Of a stretch of DNA of 64,000 bases, positions 1 to 13,612 are shown in pieces. The stretch lies in NCBI GenBank assembly GCA_951217055.1, contig OX578278.1:43041574-43105573 (forward strand), written 5' to 3'. The notes below the pieces were generated by a model. That model did not search any database. It was not told where the DNA came from and worked only from the letters and a program-made list of their open reading frames with translations. The position numbers and the translations under genes are program-made. How positions within the stretch are numbered: position 1 is the first letter of the stretch; each line of letters opens with the position of its first letter. This stretch comes from Gerris lacustris (taxonomy: Eukaryota; Arthropoda; Insecta; Hemiptera; Gerridae).

Positions 1-15
1 TTTTTTTTAATTTTA

Positions 16-19
<4 letters not shown>

Positions 20-73
<54 letters not shown>

Positions 74-115
74 AAAATATTAAAAATTTAGTTTAAATAT
101 GCACCTTGCGTTTAG

Positions 116-159
<44 letters not shown>
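20..159. repeat. (TA)n microsatellites, two tracts
   Basis: Two pure TA dinucleotide tracts lie at about 20-71 and 117-159, separated by 45 bp of ordinary AT-rich sequence. Nothing coding is seen. Confidence 0.97.
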
Positions 160-160
<1 letters not shown>

Positions 161-449
161 GCTATGATGTCAACGTTTCATATTTATTTAATGCTAAAAT
201 AGGATTTCATTACTACATATTTGTAGGTGAAGAAAGGGAGGGGGGGGGGGGGGTGTTAAGTAATTAGATGGTGACGTTCACAAGAAATAAATTAAAAATA
301 TTATCTTAGCAATTTAAATTTTCAGGTCGAAAATATGATAATTTTATGCCACAAAATTATTTCTGAATAAAATTTAATAAATTAAAAAATGTTCAAATAA
401 AAAGTCCTTCTATTTATTTATATTTTGTATATATATATAAGAGCACATA

Positions 450-2765
<2,316 letters not shown>

Positions 2766-2870
2766 TCAGGCATGTCTATGCCTCGGAGGGAGGCGAAATA
2801 TAGCCAATTTTATACAATGACGGAAGTATAAACCTATTTTTTTAACCCTTCAACGACCCACACTAATATT
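2766..2870 (+). mobile_element. 3'-terminal scrap of a Penelope-like element
   Basis: This segment matches the 3' flank of the Penelope-like element at 18145-18244. It shares the CAGGCA start, a hairpin at 2780-2794 followed by GAAATATAGCCA, and a downstream AACCCTTCAACGACCCAC-like block. The hairpin arms are GCCTC/GAGGC here and GCCCC/GGGGC in the other copy, a compensatory change. No RT or endonuclease sequence remains upstream, so the copy is heavily truncated or decayed. Confidence 0.6.
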
Positions 2871-3037
2871 GCGAAATATATTTATTTCATTTATCCACAA
2901 AGTCTAGTCACGTTTTTGTCATATAAATTTAAATCTCTGCATTTGTTGTTACTTTTCTATCAGGTTATGGGTCATGCTCTAAAGAATTAAAGTGTAACTG
3001 TAACTTTGAATAAAGACCAAAGAACTTTTATCCCTTT

Positions 3038-3150
3038 TTAACCTTTTGGTAACCACGGTCCCCTTAAAATCTCCAATTATAATATTTATAGTACCTAAAT
3101 ACTTTTCGAGACCCCCTGGGGGGCCGCTGCCCCCCGGTTAAGAACCACTG
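3038..3150 (-). mobile_element. end of a hAT-type element or MITE
   Basis: Read on the minus strand, the segment begins CAGTGGTTCTTAACC followed by GGGGGGC and a CCCCC/GGGGG inverted stretch. This is the style of hAT termini (CAGNG start, AACC within the first 15 bases). The other end is not identifiable, so the copy is truncated. It abuts the copia gag remnant, so it may have inserted into it. The call rests on terminal-motif style, without a full TIR pair. Confidence 0.45.
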
Positions 3151-3153
3151 CAC

Positions 3154-3447
3154 TAAAGAAGCTTGGGATAGTTTAAAGAAGGATTTTGAAGATAGAGTAC
3201 TTGGAAGGCTTGGGCTCCTTTGGACTTTATTTAGTCTTAAACTTGAACTATTTCATTCAATACAAGATTGTCACAAAAATGACTAAAATAGCTCTCTTCT
3301 AGCTGATATATCAAGCCATTGAAGATAAATTTTTGGCTGATGTTCTCTTAAGTGGTTTACCTGAATCTTATAAACCAATGGTAATGGCTTTAGAAAATTC
3401 CGGTGTTAAAAGCTCAAGTGAATTATTAAAAATGAAATTACTCTAAG
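3154..3447 (+). pseudogene. Ty1/copia Gag remnant
   Basis: Two separate stretches read like the conserved Gag domain of insect copia elements. One contains KEAWDSLKKDFEDR and LGLLWTLFSLKLE; the second contains LLSGLPESYKPMVMALE and SELLKMKLL. They are separated by stop codons and a frameshift near 3285-3325. In an intact element, Gag forms the intracellular virus-like particle. The copy is clearly dead. Protease and RT remnants follow in the same orientation, as expected for copia order. Confidence 0.75.
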
Positions 3448-3699
3448 AAAATTTAGGATTCAGAATGTGACGATAGCTCTAATTCTGTCATGTTCCTTAA
3501 ATCTAAAAATTCAAGATACAAGAAAATTAATGCTATAAATTCTGAAGATAGTGTAAATTTCATAAATAAAAAATGTTAAATGTGATAATCAAAATAAAAC
3601 AAAGTATAATCCAAATAAAAATGAAAAACTTAGTGAATCCTCAAAAAGTTATTGGTGTTTGATCTCAACTGCCTTAGCAAAAAAAATTAACACATTATC

Positions 3700-4032
3700 A
3701 TGGTACTCAGGGGAAAGCACTCACATGACTATAAACAAGATGGGGATAAAAAATTATTACGGTTTGAAGAATATCTTATCATTTTTGCAAATGATAATTT
3801 GTTAAAAGGTAATGTTCAAATTAAATTTAATCGCCAAAAGAAAATTATATATGATGTTTCGTACGTTACAGGCTTTAATATGAATTTATTGTCTGTAAGA
3901 CTTATGGTGAAGAATGGACTATTATTTAATTTATCTGAAAATGGATGCATGATCTATCGTAAAGACGATTGCCTAGTAAAAGGGGGAGTTATAGCAAAGA
4001 AAGAAATAGATGGTGTGCTTATAACCTTATAA
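3700..4032 (+). pseudogene. Ty1/copia protease-region remnant
   Basis: This 110-codon open frame reads like the segment after the aspartic protease active site of copia polyproteins. It has a VQIKFNRQKKIIYDVSYVTG block, then NMNLLSVRLMVKNG, then ENGCMIYRKDD. Copia proteins typically have YVPGLNMNLLSV here, so VTGFNMNLLSV is a close relative. The DTGA/DSGC catalytic motif would lie upstream and is not seen in frame; the preceding sequence carries stops. The integrase core that should follow is missing, and the next recognisable segment is RT. In life this enzyme would process the Gag-Pol polyprotein. Confidence 0.75.
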
Positions 4033-4241
4033 CTGATGATATTATTTCCACCTCAGATTCTTCTAACACTACTTTTTGCACATGCCAACACTAAATCTAA
4101 TTCAAAATCTCATGAACTCAGGCATCGTAGATTAGCCGCAGATTATTATTGATAAGTTCTTTATGAAATTACTGTGTCTTTGTTGTCAATGACAAAGAAA
4201 AAGAAGTGTCTTTCGACACTTCAAAGTGTCTTTTGAAATGA

Positions 4242-4478
4242 TCAGTTTACGGCTTAAACAAGCTTCAAGACAGTGGAATTTAAAACTGAATTCAGCTCTA
4301 ATAAAAATATTTTTCAAGGGATCACTGTCAGAACCTTGCGTTTATTTTCGGATTATAACAAAATCAATTTTATGAATTGCACTCTATGTTGATGGTATTC
4401 TTATTTTATATTATAATGAAGAAGATAAAGAAGGAATAAAATCAAAAATGATGTCTTGATTTAAGATGAAAGATATTT
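4242..4478 (+). pseudogene. Ty1/copia reverse transcriptase remnant
   Basis: The frame reads SVYGLKQASRQWNLKL, which is the copia RT motif (A/S)LYGLKQAxRxW. After one in-frame stop it reads ALYVDGILIL, matching the catalytic LYVDDxLI box. The second catalytic Asp is Gly here (4385-4396 encodes YVDG) and a further stop follows the box, so the enzyme would be inactive. The stretch between protease and RT, which should hold the integrase, is deleted or unrecognisable. RNase H and LTRs were not found. Confidence 0.75.
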
Positions 4479-4506
4479 ATTATTAGTCCAGTCGACAAGT
4501 ACATTT

Positions 4507-5726
4507 TACCTTGCAAAAGGTCATAAAAACTTTTTTCCTTTTTTTATTGTATGTACCTAGACATTATTAAAAACCCAAGTTTTCGACCTCCTAGACCCTG
4601 TGCTAGCCCAGACACAGGGAAATTGTAGGTTTTTTTTTTTAGATTTTTCTTTATAACTCTTTACCTATATGTCCTGAAAAAAAAATGTTCTTATCTTTCT
4701 TGTAGAGCACTAAATTTGCAACAATTTTTATACACCACATTTTTTCCTAAACCCTATACTTTCCGAAATATAGAGCTTCAAAGATGCAATATGTTTTTGA
4801 AAATATCAAAAATTACATTTTTTCTGTAGACGACAAGGGTCTATTATTGTTATCCCTCCCCCCACAGTCAGATTTTTGGGTATATCCTACCTATGGAAGT
4901 ACAAATAACCATCACTAAGCACAACTACTAACCACTAGTAACCAATACTAACCGCCACTAACCGAAACTAAACGCTACTAAACATAACTAACAAAAACAA
5001 AGGTTAGCCGAGGTTAGTAATAGTTAGGGGTGGTTACTTTTACGATAAAGTGATTAATTTTGGTTAATGATGGTTAGTATAACCATTAGTGACCAATAAT
5101 AACCATTATCAACCACTAGTAACCAATAAATTCCCCCATTAACTAACAATAACCTCCACGAAACATGACTAATTGAAGAAAAGGGTTAGTCGCTTGTGTA
5201 GTGTATTTGGTTAGTTCTGGTTATGGATGGTTACAAAAGGTTGCTTAACAACCTTTAACATTTATAACATGCCTAAAATCACCAATAAAAATCTAAAATT
5301 AAAAAATCAAATTGGGGGGGGGGGGATAACAAAAAAGAGCCGATAACAGCAGTAAATTTACAATTTGCGTGTTAAAATGTTTTTTTTTAACCCTTTAGGT
5401 TCCGAAAACATCAGATGTACAAAAAATAAAAATATTGCATCTTTGAAGCTCTATATTTTGGAAAGTATAGGGTTTAGGAAAAAATGTGGTGTATAAAAAT
5501 TGTTGCAAATATAGTGCTCTACAAGAAAGATAAAAACACTATTTTCAGGACATATAGGTAAAGAGTTATAAAGAAACAACTAAAACAAACACTAAAATTT
5601 CGCGTATTTTGGCCCACCTCTGGGTTAGCACAGGGTCTAGGAGGTCGAAAACTTGGGTTTTTAACTAATGTCTAGGTACATACAATAAAAAAAATAAAAA
5701 AAGTTTTTATGACCTTTTGCAAGGTA
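4507..5726. mobile_element. fold-back (long inverted repeat) element, 1.2 kb
   Basis: The two ends are inverted copies starting TACCTTGCAAAAGGTCATAA. Inverted similarity extends about 320 bp inward (about 4507-4825 against 5405-5726). Shared blocks include the CTAGACCCTGTGCTAGCCCA segment and one at 4725-4800 against 5425-5500. The 580-bp centre is dominated by degenerate ACTAACC/GGTTAG words in both orientations and a G-run at 5314-5325. There is no coding frame. It looks like a non-autonomous fold-back DNA element or very large MITE. A TA at each end could be the target duplication, but this is not certain. Confidence 0.75.
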
Positions 5727-6577
<851 letters not shown>

Positions 6578-7194
6578 CTTAACAGTATCCAAACTTGTCA
6601 TGAATCTCGTTTAGGCGTCATATTTCAAGCCTCAAAATTTCTTCTACTCCTTTTACATTTCTAACTAATAATAATAATTACTAAACGATTAATTTTAATT
6701 AATATATTTGAACTAAAATATATTTTACTAAGAGTAGGCGAAGCTAAACCATCTCCTTCGACTCTCTCAATAATTTTGAATTATTGGTTTACGAGTACAC
6801 GTTTAAAAGTCTCCTTAGTTTAAGAAAGTAATAAATTAAATAGATAAAAAAATATATATATTTTTATATTAAAGTTCATTCTCTTATATTTAATGGGGAT
6901 CTAATTGAGAATTGCTTCAGAATGTATATGAGATACATTCTTATTTGTCTGAGCTTTTCGGACTGATTGTTTGATACCATCTCCAACAGCATGAAAAAAT
7001 CGTATTACAAAAATGATCCTTTCTTTTAGGTTTCCCTAAAATGTGTAGTATATATTCATCAAAATCTCAAATCAAATACTTTTTCTCTACTTCTCTGTCT
7101 GTGAAAACTCGGAAATCAGCAATGTCAGATATTACCAATCAATTGTAGTATTTACCATAGAGCGGTGGCAAAAGTAAATTTCCAATTAAAGATT

Positions 7195-7796
7195 TTTGCT
7201 TCCGAGCTTACCGAAGGTAACGGAAGCTATGTGATCGTTCTGAAGAAAGAAAAATATTTAGGTCTCCGATCTCAAAAATCCAAGACAGAAATCCGTTTCA
7301 GACATCAGGGAACATTTTTGGTTCCGTGTCTGTCTGTCGGTCGGTCTGTCGTTCAATTTTTGCGAACCAACATATCTTATAAACTACACGTACAATTTTA
7401 ATTAATTTTAGGTGGTAGGTAGGTTATAATTAGCCCATTGTTGGTCCCATTTAAGTTTCAACCTTCTGCGCCTATTTGTTTCTCATCCACATGCGCACAA
7501 ACATACATTTATTTACACCTATAGCTTCAAAAGTACTTATCTGATTTGAAAAAACTTTTATAGTTTATCGAAAGTAACCCACAGAGAGCTCCAGAATAAT
7601 TTGAACCGTCCATGCTCTTTAACTTTAGCTAAATTGAGACTTTAATTCGTGTAAAAAATCTAATCAATTTTGACAGATTAAAAAAAAACGGGGGAAACAA
7701 TTAAACCAATTAGACAATAATGGCTTATAAAATCAATAAAGTAAGTGGATAGGATGCGAGGAAGCTATGTGCCACACCAATTGGCAGTCTATTTTT
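7195..7796 (+). repeat. dispersed repeat family A, near-complete copy
   Basis: The left end is a hairpin at 7200-7225 whose core TTACCGAAGGTAA is palindromic. Next come TTTCAGACATCAGGGAAC, a GTCTGTCTGTCGG pyrimidine/G patch, a TTTTAATTAATTTTAGGTGG box, a CACATGCGCACAAACATACA box and the right end GGAAGCTATGTGCCACACC followed by TTGGCAG. The same order recurs at 25332, 26262 and 29344 and, reversed, at 12851-13414. The 78-codon frame inside is conserved only as DNA between copies and I do not regard it as a gene. The element class is unknown; there is no TIR and no transposase. Confidence 0.7.
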
Positions 7797-8254
7797 ATGT
7801 ACTCATGTGAAATCAGGGGAAAGAGAAGCAAATGTTGTGGGATGTATTTCTATTTATGCCTAAATTTTCTAGATTTTTTTCTGCAAATATCTTAAATACT
7901 TGAGTTTTTAGCTCTTTGGCAGTTATAATATTGATAAACGTTAGGACGTGGAAAGAGGAGAGGAAAGGAATTGCTGGAAACCTCTTAAAAGGTCTTTACT
8001 TCAAGTTTATGAAGGGTATCGCTTTTATGAAGACAAAGAACTCCATCTACGCCCTACGCTTTGCTCATAAACCGCTAGTAGTAGAGGCCTGTTTGGTAGT
8101 CGGACCTGGGGTTGAATTTATGAGGTTATCGAACAGTGATTGCAATTTCCTATTCCATCCTAGTGACTTCCTGCAGTATAAATGAGAGGAAATGGTGGTA
8201 ACTGTAAATTAATAGTAAATTTTACTTTACCTTTGGAGCTTAATTATATCATAT

Positions 8255-8262
8255 TATCATAT

Positions 8263-8352
<90 letters not shown>

Positions 8353-8366
8353 GATAATATGTTAGA
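8255..8366. repeat. (TA)n tract with palindromic flanks
   Basis: A TA tract (about 8271-8349) is flanked on the left by CATATTATCATATTATATA and on the right by its inverted form TATATAATATGATAATATG. The whole block is therefore one long potential cruciform. No gene is present. Confidence 0.85.
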
Positions 8367-8441
8367 TAATAGTTGTAATATTCGTTAGAAGTTGAAAATA
8401 ATAAAATTTAATTAAAAAATAAAAATGTTAGAGCTTGTATA

Positions 8442-9939
8442 ACTACTGTATTGTATTAGATAACTATGGGTGCAAAACTCCTTAAAGTTGGCGCATTTAC
8501 TAAGCTTCAAAAAGATACTATTAAATTTAAATATTGAAACTTAAAGTATCCGAAATAGTGATGAAATTCCAAAAAGAAACATGTCCTACTGTAAGCTGAG
8601 ATAGGGTTGGGGGAATGGGAAGTGCCCTGAAAATGCAAACGTCGGGTGATTTTTTTTTTCTTTTTCTTTTAAGTTGCTCCAGTATAATAAAACGTTAAAG
8701 TCAGAGTTTAGTCATAGTACCCGTGTGGTACCAGTCATAGTACCAATGATACTACCGTCATTGTGAAGTCATAGCACCTGATGAATCTTATAAAGTCTTA
8801 TAAGGGGTCTTATCTTATTATTAAGGGTGTAATAATTTATTTTTATTACGATAATTAATTATTTTTATAATAATGTTCTTTGTAACTAAACCAAAATTGT
8901 ACTGTATTAATTGAATTACCTTATTACTTAGTTAAAAAAAAAATCATTAAAGAATAAAATAAAAAAGTGTAATAATAAAATAAACCGAACTTCTTTACTT
9001 ACAATTAACACTTCTGTAATTGCTGTAATAAATGTTCAAAATGGTGCCCTTCTTCATTAATACACATCCGACATTTTTTAAGTACAGATTTGCTGCATTC
9101 AACACTACCCTAATAGGTGCATTGGAAGAGGAGAACCGGTTGCTTGGCCACCCAGGTCACCAGACATTACACCTTTAGATTTCTGTTTGGGGGGGGGGGG
9201 GGTGGATGAAAGATTTGGGGTGTATACCGGTTAACAGTCAAAACGAGCTAATAAACAGGATACAAGCAGCAGCTCATCAAATAAATGACCAAAAAGCAAC
9301 TCCCATAAAATGCAGCAAATCTCGACTTAAAAATTGTGGATGTGTATGAATGAAGGAGGGCACCATTTTGAACATTTATTATAGTAATTACAGAAGTATT
9401 AATTATAAATAAAAAAGGTCGGTTTATTTTATTATTACACTTTTCTATTTTATTCTTTAATGATTTTTTTTTTTAACAAAGTAATAAGATAATTCAATAA
9501 ATACAGTACAATTTTGGTTATGCTACAAAGAATATTATTATAAAAATAATTAATTATAGTAATAAAAATAAATTATTACACCCTTAATAATTATTTGATT
9601 CATCAGGTGCTATGACTTCACAATGACGGTAGTATCATTGGTACTATGACTGGTACCACACGGGTACTATGACTAAACTCTGACTTTAACGTTTTATTAT
9701 ACTAGAACAACTTGAAAAAAAAAAGAGAAAAAAATCATCCAATGTTTGCATTTTCAGGGCACTTCCCATTCCCCCAACCCTATCTCAGCTTACAGTAGGA
9801 CATGTTTTATTGTAATTTCATCACTATTTCGGATACTTTAAGTTTCAATATTTAAATTTAATAGTATCTTTTTGAAGCTTAGTAAATGCGCCAACTTTAA
9901 GGAGTTTTGCACCCATAGTTATCTAAACAATACAGTAGT
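8442..9939. mobile_element. fold-back element built from two mariner-like 3' ends
   Basis: Arms at about 8442-9071 and 9338-9939 are inverted copies with substitutions, starting ACTACTGTATTGT. Each arm carries the C-terminal codons of the same transposase pointing outward. The left arm, on the minus strand, encodes CSKSVLKKCRMCINEEGHHF and continues to a stop; the right arm, on the plus strand, encodes a similar tail with one base lost. Such MCINEEGHHFEH tails are typical of mariner/Tc1-like transposases in insects. The 266-bp centre holds further transposase sequence. The element is two head-to-head 3' halves, non-autonomous. Confidence 0.75.
9118..9400 (+). pseudogene. mariner/Tc1-like transposase C-terminal remnant
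   Basis: The frame reads PVAWPPRSPDITPLDFCLGG, then MKDLGCIPVNSQNELINRIQ, then the CSKSRLKNCG tail. WPPRSPDxTPLDF is the block before the last acidic residue of DDE/D transposases of the mariner-Tc1 superfamily, normally followed by LWG(Y/H)LK. Here the LWG is replaced by a 14-base G-run at about 9189-9202 that destroys the frame's sense. The tail ends in an MCxNEGGHHFEH-like motif after a one-base deletion. The DDE catalytic core upstream is absent. Confidence 0.75.
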
Positions 9940-9952
9940 ATATAGAAAGAAA

Positions 9953-10484
9953 TAGTGGTTTTTAGTGGTCATTAAGATGAGCTATAATATTTTTTATTAT
10001 ATTATACATTCTTTCGCTTGTTCCTCTCTCCCATTCGCAATATTTTTACTTTTCTGTTCTATACTTTTCAGTAAAGTACAGCATATGTTACGTCGGCGCA
10101 CTTCTGCATTTCAAATTTGACTGTGCCCCACAAGTAAAAATCCTTGGGGTTAAGTCAGGTGCGCGTGGTTGCCAGATAATAGGTCCTCTTCGGCCTGTCC
10201 AAAGTCGAAGGAAATTACTATGAAGCCAGTTCCTTATGTCTTTAGCATAATGAGAGGGACTACCATCTAACTGCAACCACATGTCATTCCTTCATATTTC
10301 AAATCTTAATAAAAATAAAGTACATATCAGACATAATAATATGACATATACCACTGAATCAGCATAGGACGTGAAACATAAGAAGGGGGAGAGAAACAAG
10401 CAAAAGAATGTATGATATAATAAAAAATATTTTAGTGAGCAACTCATCTTAAAGACCACAAAAACTGACCACTAAAAACCACTA
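9953..10484 (-). mobile_element. TIR element with mariner-like transposase relic
   Basis: The ends are inverted copies TAGTGGTTTTTAGTGGTCA. The pairing continues about 90-100 bp inward on each side with indels. TA sits at each boundary, as expected for TA-target elements. Inside, on the minus strand, lies a transposase fragment (separate entry). The element lies 13 bp outside the right end of the neighbouring fold-back element, so the two were inserted side by side or represent one older compound insertion. Confidence 0.75.
10088..10282 (-). pseudogene. mariner/Tc1-like transposase fragment
   Basis: The 64-residue minus-strand frame begins MWLQLDGSPSHYAKDIRNWL and continues GRRGPIIWQPRAPDLTP. 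The family block is Q(D)GAPxHxxxxVRxWL...GRxGPIxWPxRSPDLTPLDFFLWG. The Asp in LQLDGSP corresponds to the second catalytic Asp (usually QDGAP), and PRAPDLTP to the block before the third acid. After PDLTP the frame degenerates (RIFTCGAQ instead of LDFFLWG). Only the central part of the catalytic domain is left, so it cannot be active. The enclosing TIR element is presumably its own derivative. Confidence 0.8.
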
Positions 10485-10539
10485 TTTTTCTTGAGTAAAA
10501 ACGATATTTAAAATTATATCAATGAATTAATTTTTTATT

Positions 10540-10660
10540 CAACAAAAAATATTCAACTTTTTAGCGTATTTTTCGTAACATTTTTGTTTTCTGTTCCATA
10601 CTTTTCAGTTGAGTACAGCATATGTTACGTCGTTAGAAAGCTTATGAGTTGGCGTAGTTT
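10540..10660 (+). repeat. second copy of the internal segment of the adjacent TIR element
   Basis: Sequence around CATACTTTTCAGTTGAGTAC and AGCATATGTTACGTCG matches 10040-10095, which lies inside the TIR element at 9953-10484. It is a direct duplicate 0.5 kb downstream, either an older copy or part of a larger compound element. Confidence 0.6.
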
Positions 10661-10930
10661 TTAAGCTATTCAGAAATATATGTTGACTATGCAAACAACA
10701 AAGTTATGGAGGGTCATATTTTTGTTGTCATTTTTAATTAAATATTTTATAAGTTTTAAATGGTTGTATTCTCACTTCGAATGGAGCTACACGAGTAAAT
10801 GTTTAGGGGTTTTTAAAGGGAATTTAATGCACTTTCCAATGGTGAAGACCGCATCTTTATAGCTATATTAGTTTTTGAGTTACAGAGCATTTTATTGCAA
10901 AATTCACAAATATACCGAAACTATATATAT

Positions 10931-11279
10931 ATCGATATATCACGAAAACGAAGGTCGACGGTCCGAAACAACTCAGACTAACTTTCTCATATAATCTCTG
11001 TCCCAGATCCCAGAAAACATAGTTCGTTATCAAATCATAGTTTCCTTGATATTGATGAAAATAAATCTCATTTGGTTGAAAATCGAAAACAAAAAGTAAA
11101 CAACCACCTGCTGAACACATTTTAAATAATATAAATTAACTAAGCATCACGTAGGTTTATCATGAAGCGAGCTTAATGCAATAAATATTTAATATTATAT
11201 TCATGTTTCCTGGGATCTGGGGCCGAGATTATATGAGAAAGTTTGTCTGAGTTGTCTCGGACCGATTTTTTTATATCTA
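10931..11279. repeat. inverted repeat pair, about 80-bp arms
   Basis: The arm 10931-11025 (containing CGGTCCGAAACAACTCAGAC) is repeated inverted at about 11203-11279 (GTCTGAGTTGTCTCGGACCG). Both include an ATATGAGAAAGTT block and a CTGGGATCTGG block. The 180-bp spacer holds no gene. It may be a small fold-back element. Confidence 0.65.
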
Positions 11280-11299
11280 ACTAAACGATTGAAAAAAAA

Positions 11300-12176
11300 A
11301 AAAAAAAAACATTTCTCAAACTTTGAGTGTCCGCCATTTTGGAACGGGAGTAGATAGAAAGCTTGGGTTTGCGGCAAATGTTACTTTTTTTAAGGACTTT
11401 CCAAAAATGTATCACTTTATGGGTGCTCCAATTTAAAATTTCAAAGTTTAATCCAATATGGCGGCAACAAATATGGCGGAAAAAATGATTACCCACCAAA
11501 AAAGTAGTTTTTTACAAATGATTAAGATACCCGCAAACGGGAACTTAATATCTCAATTATATATACAATTTGTGTTAGTGAGAGACCAAGGGATTTGCCA
11601 CGCAAGCGCGACACATAGGAACTGTTCCAACATCAGACAATAAGTCAATAAGATGTTGGCTCGGCATTACGCCATGTCCTGCATTGTTTCGTCGCGTCCG
11701 ATTCATCAAGGGCCCGACGATGCCCACCCAACTCTGGACCTATACCAAATCAAGAAGATCAGATACAGGACTTATCAGAGAAGAGCGTGCTCCCTGAATG
11801 GCGGTGAGAATACGCCGAATGCTTTCCGTACGCCTCATTTAAATCATCGCCAAAATTCAACGCGATTCCAAGGAAAATGTTGCAGAACACGGTGAACAAT
11901 TTTTTCCGAGAGTGCGTGCATAAATGGTTTATATTTGTACTCAGGGCGTTTTTTCTTTGATTTTTCGCCCCTCATAATTTCAACCCCTTGTTTTTAAAGT
12001 ATGCTTTTTTGGGGCTCCCCTATATTTTTCCTTTGTTAGGGTTATTATACATAAGATAATTGCTAAGTTAAAAATATTTTTGTTGGGTACTTTCGGAGAT
12101 CAGGTGCGTAACGAAAGACTGATAGACGCACGCAGGAAATTATATGGGTCCTCCGTTTTGCCTACGAACCCTAAAA
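11300..12176. mobile_element. family B relic (AGGGTT-terminated element)
   Basis: The content resembles the family B elements elsewhere: TCCGCCATTTTGGAA, AATATGGCGGCAACAAATATGG, and a right terminus CCTACGAACCCTAAAAA. The terminus parallels ATCTACAAAACCCTAAAAA at 34910-34928. A matching left terminus was not found, so the start is approximate. Two short open frames (61 and 80 codons) across 11458-11895 show no recognisable domain and I do not call them genes. Confidence 0.45.
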
Positions 12177-12850
12177 ATCGTTGTCGTGTACTTAGTTAGT
12201 CAAATAAAAATTATTCACAATTATATTATTAAAAATAAGAATAATAATAATAACTTTTTTTCTTTTTAAGTCGTTTATAAAAAATGTTAATATATTATGT
12301 AAATGTATTCAAAATATCTCTTCCTTTTTTGAGATAAAGACTGTGAAAAATTTCTGACATGTGACAGACTTCATGACTTGTTTCATATTATCCCTTATCA
12401 TAATTTTATCCTCTCTTTTTTTTTTACATAATTTCCCGCAAAAATAACGGACTTGTTTGTGTCACTTATATAGTTAAAAAAAAATACCATATCAAAAGTC
12501 TTCAAAAAAATAAAATTGCTTGCATACGAGTCTGCCAGACAGTGAGACATTTTCATGTAACGCTTTTTGGTGTCGTTTTTTCGTAACACTTGTGTAACGC
12601 TTTTTGGTGTCGGTTTTTAGTAACGGTTTTCGAGTTTAAGTTCCAAAGTAAGGCTTGAAAATGTCAAAAAATTCGAGCGTGCAGATTTTTGCGTTTGTAA
12701 GTTAGGAATTAAATCGATCATAATATGTAGTGCACGAAGAAAGAAAGTACTTTTCTTTTTTTCCAGTTTATTAAGACGTAATCTTTTAGCTTCTTCACCC
12801 ATATTTTTATAACAAATAAATGCAAAAAAATTATAGTTTAACAAAAATAA
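12177..12850. other. anonymous AT-rich DNA
   Basis: No gene was recognised. It holds two nearby copies of TGTAACGCTTTTTGGTGTCG (around 12558 and 12592). A related word, TGTAACGCTTTTCGAGG, stands near 13732, so part of this stretch belongs to a repeat that reaches across the family A copy. Confidence 0.4.
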
Positions 12851-13414
12851 AAAATAGACTGCCAATTAGTGTGGCACATAGCTTCCTCGCATCCTATCAT
12901 GTACTTTATTGTTATAATGTTTATTGTGTTAAAACTATTAATAGTTTTAGCGGTCTTTAACACTTCATAGCAGTGTCGCTGTTGGTTTTACTGAAAAATT
13001 GTATTTGACAAAAATGATTGTCTCGTTGAATAAATGAAGTTAGATTTTTTCCCCGACCTAAAATTCCAATTTTAAATTTGAAGTTTCACGTGCTTGAAGT
13101 TCACGCGAGCGTTGCTCGTGAACGTTTGGACGGATAACGTTGTCCAACGAACTCGTCCTGGGCATTGGTAAAATGAACATGTCTACCAAATTTCATCAAA
13201 ATCGGTTGACATTTACTCAAGTTATCGTCTCACGTTTCATAATTCGCGGACACACAGACCGACAGACAGACAGACAGACAGAAACGAGACCAAAAACGTT
13301 GCCTGATGTCTGAAACGGATTTCTGTCTTGGAATTTTTAAAATCGGAGGCATAAAAGTTTTTCGTTCTCAAAAGTGAACACAATGCTTCCGTTACCTTCG
13401 GTAAGCTCGGAAGC
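12851..13414 (-). repeat. dispersed repeat family A, inverted copy with an inserted module
   Basis: On the minus strand the order is the TTACCGAAGGTAA hairpin (13387-13413), the TTTCAGACATCAGGCAAC block, a GTCTGTCTGTCTGTCGG patch and the right end GGAAGCTATGTGCCACAC (12867-12893). Between about 13020 and 13240 sits a different module, with GAACGTTTGGACGGATAACG and AACGAACTCGTCC. This module recurs at 32950-33180 in the opposite orientation within an unrelated TIR element. Confidence 0.7.
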
Positions 13415-13526
13415 AATAATAATGTAAAAAATAAATTGTGTGTACGTAAGTTTATTAGGAATAAAATTCTAAGGGCTATAGCGTTTGTCCGGTACAAATC
13501 GGAGCAGTAGAACAAAAGTTGTAGTT

Positions 13527-13612
13527 GGGGGGGGGGGGGGGGGGTACCGCTGGGGCACGCGAGCGACTACTGGAACGGTATCGAAAAGTGAAGAGGGGGG
13601 GGGGGGGGAGGA
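13527..13612 (+). repeat. two long G-runs (possible G-quadruplex)
   Basis: Runs of about 18 and 12 consecutive G lie about 50 bp apart on the plus strand, unusual in such AT-rich DNA. A 91-codon frame translates them as poly-Gly and shows no other domain. Such runs can fold as quadruplexes, but they are also prone to sequencing length error. Confidence 0.8.

Noticed and set aside
4200..4230. Short direct and inverted GTGTCTTT/CGACACTT words in the copia relic considered as a regulatory hairpin
   Set aside because: They are local slippage duplications inside a decayed coding region.
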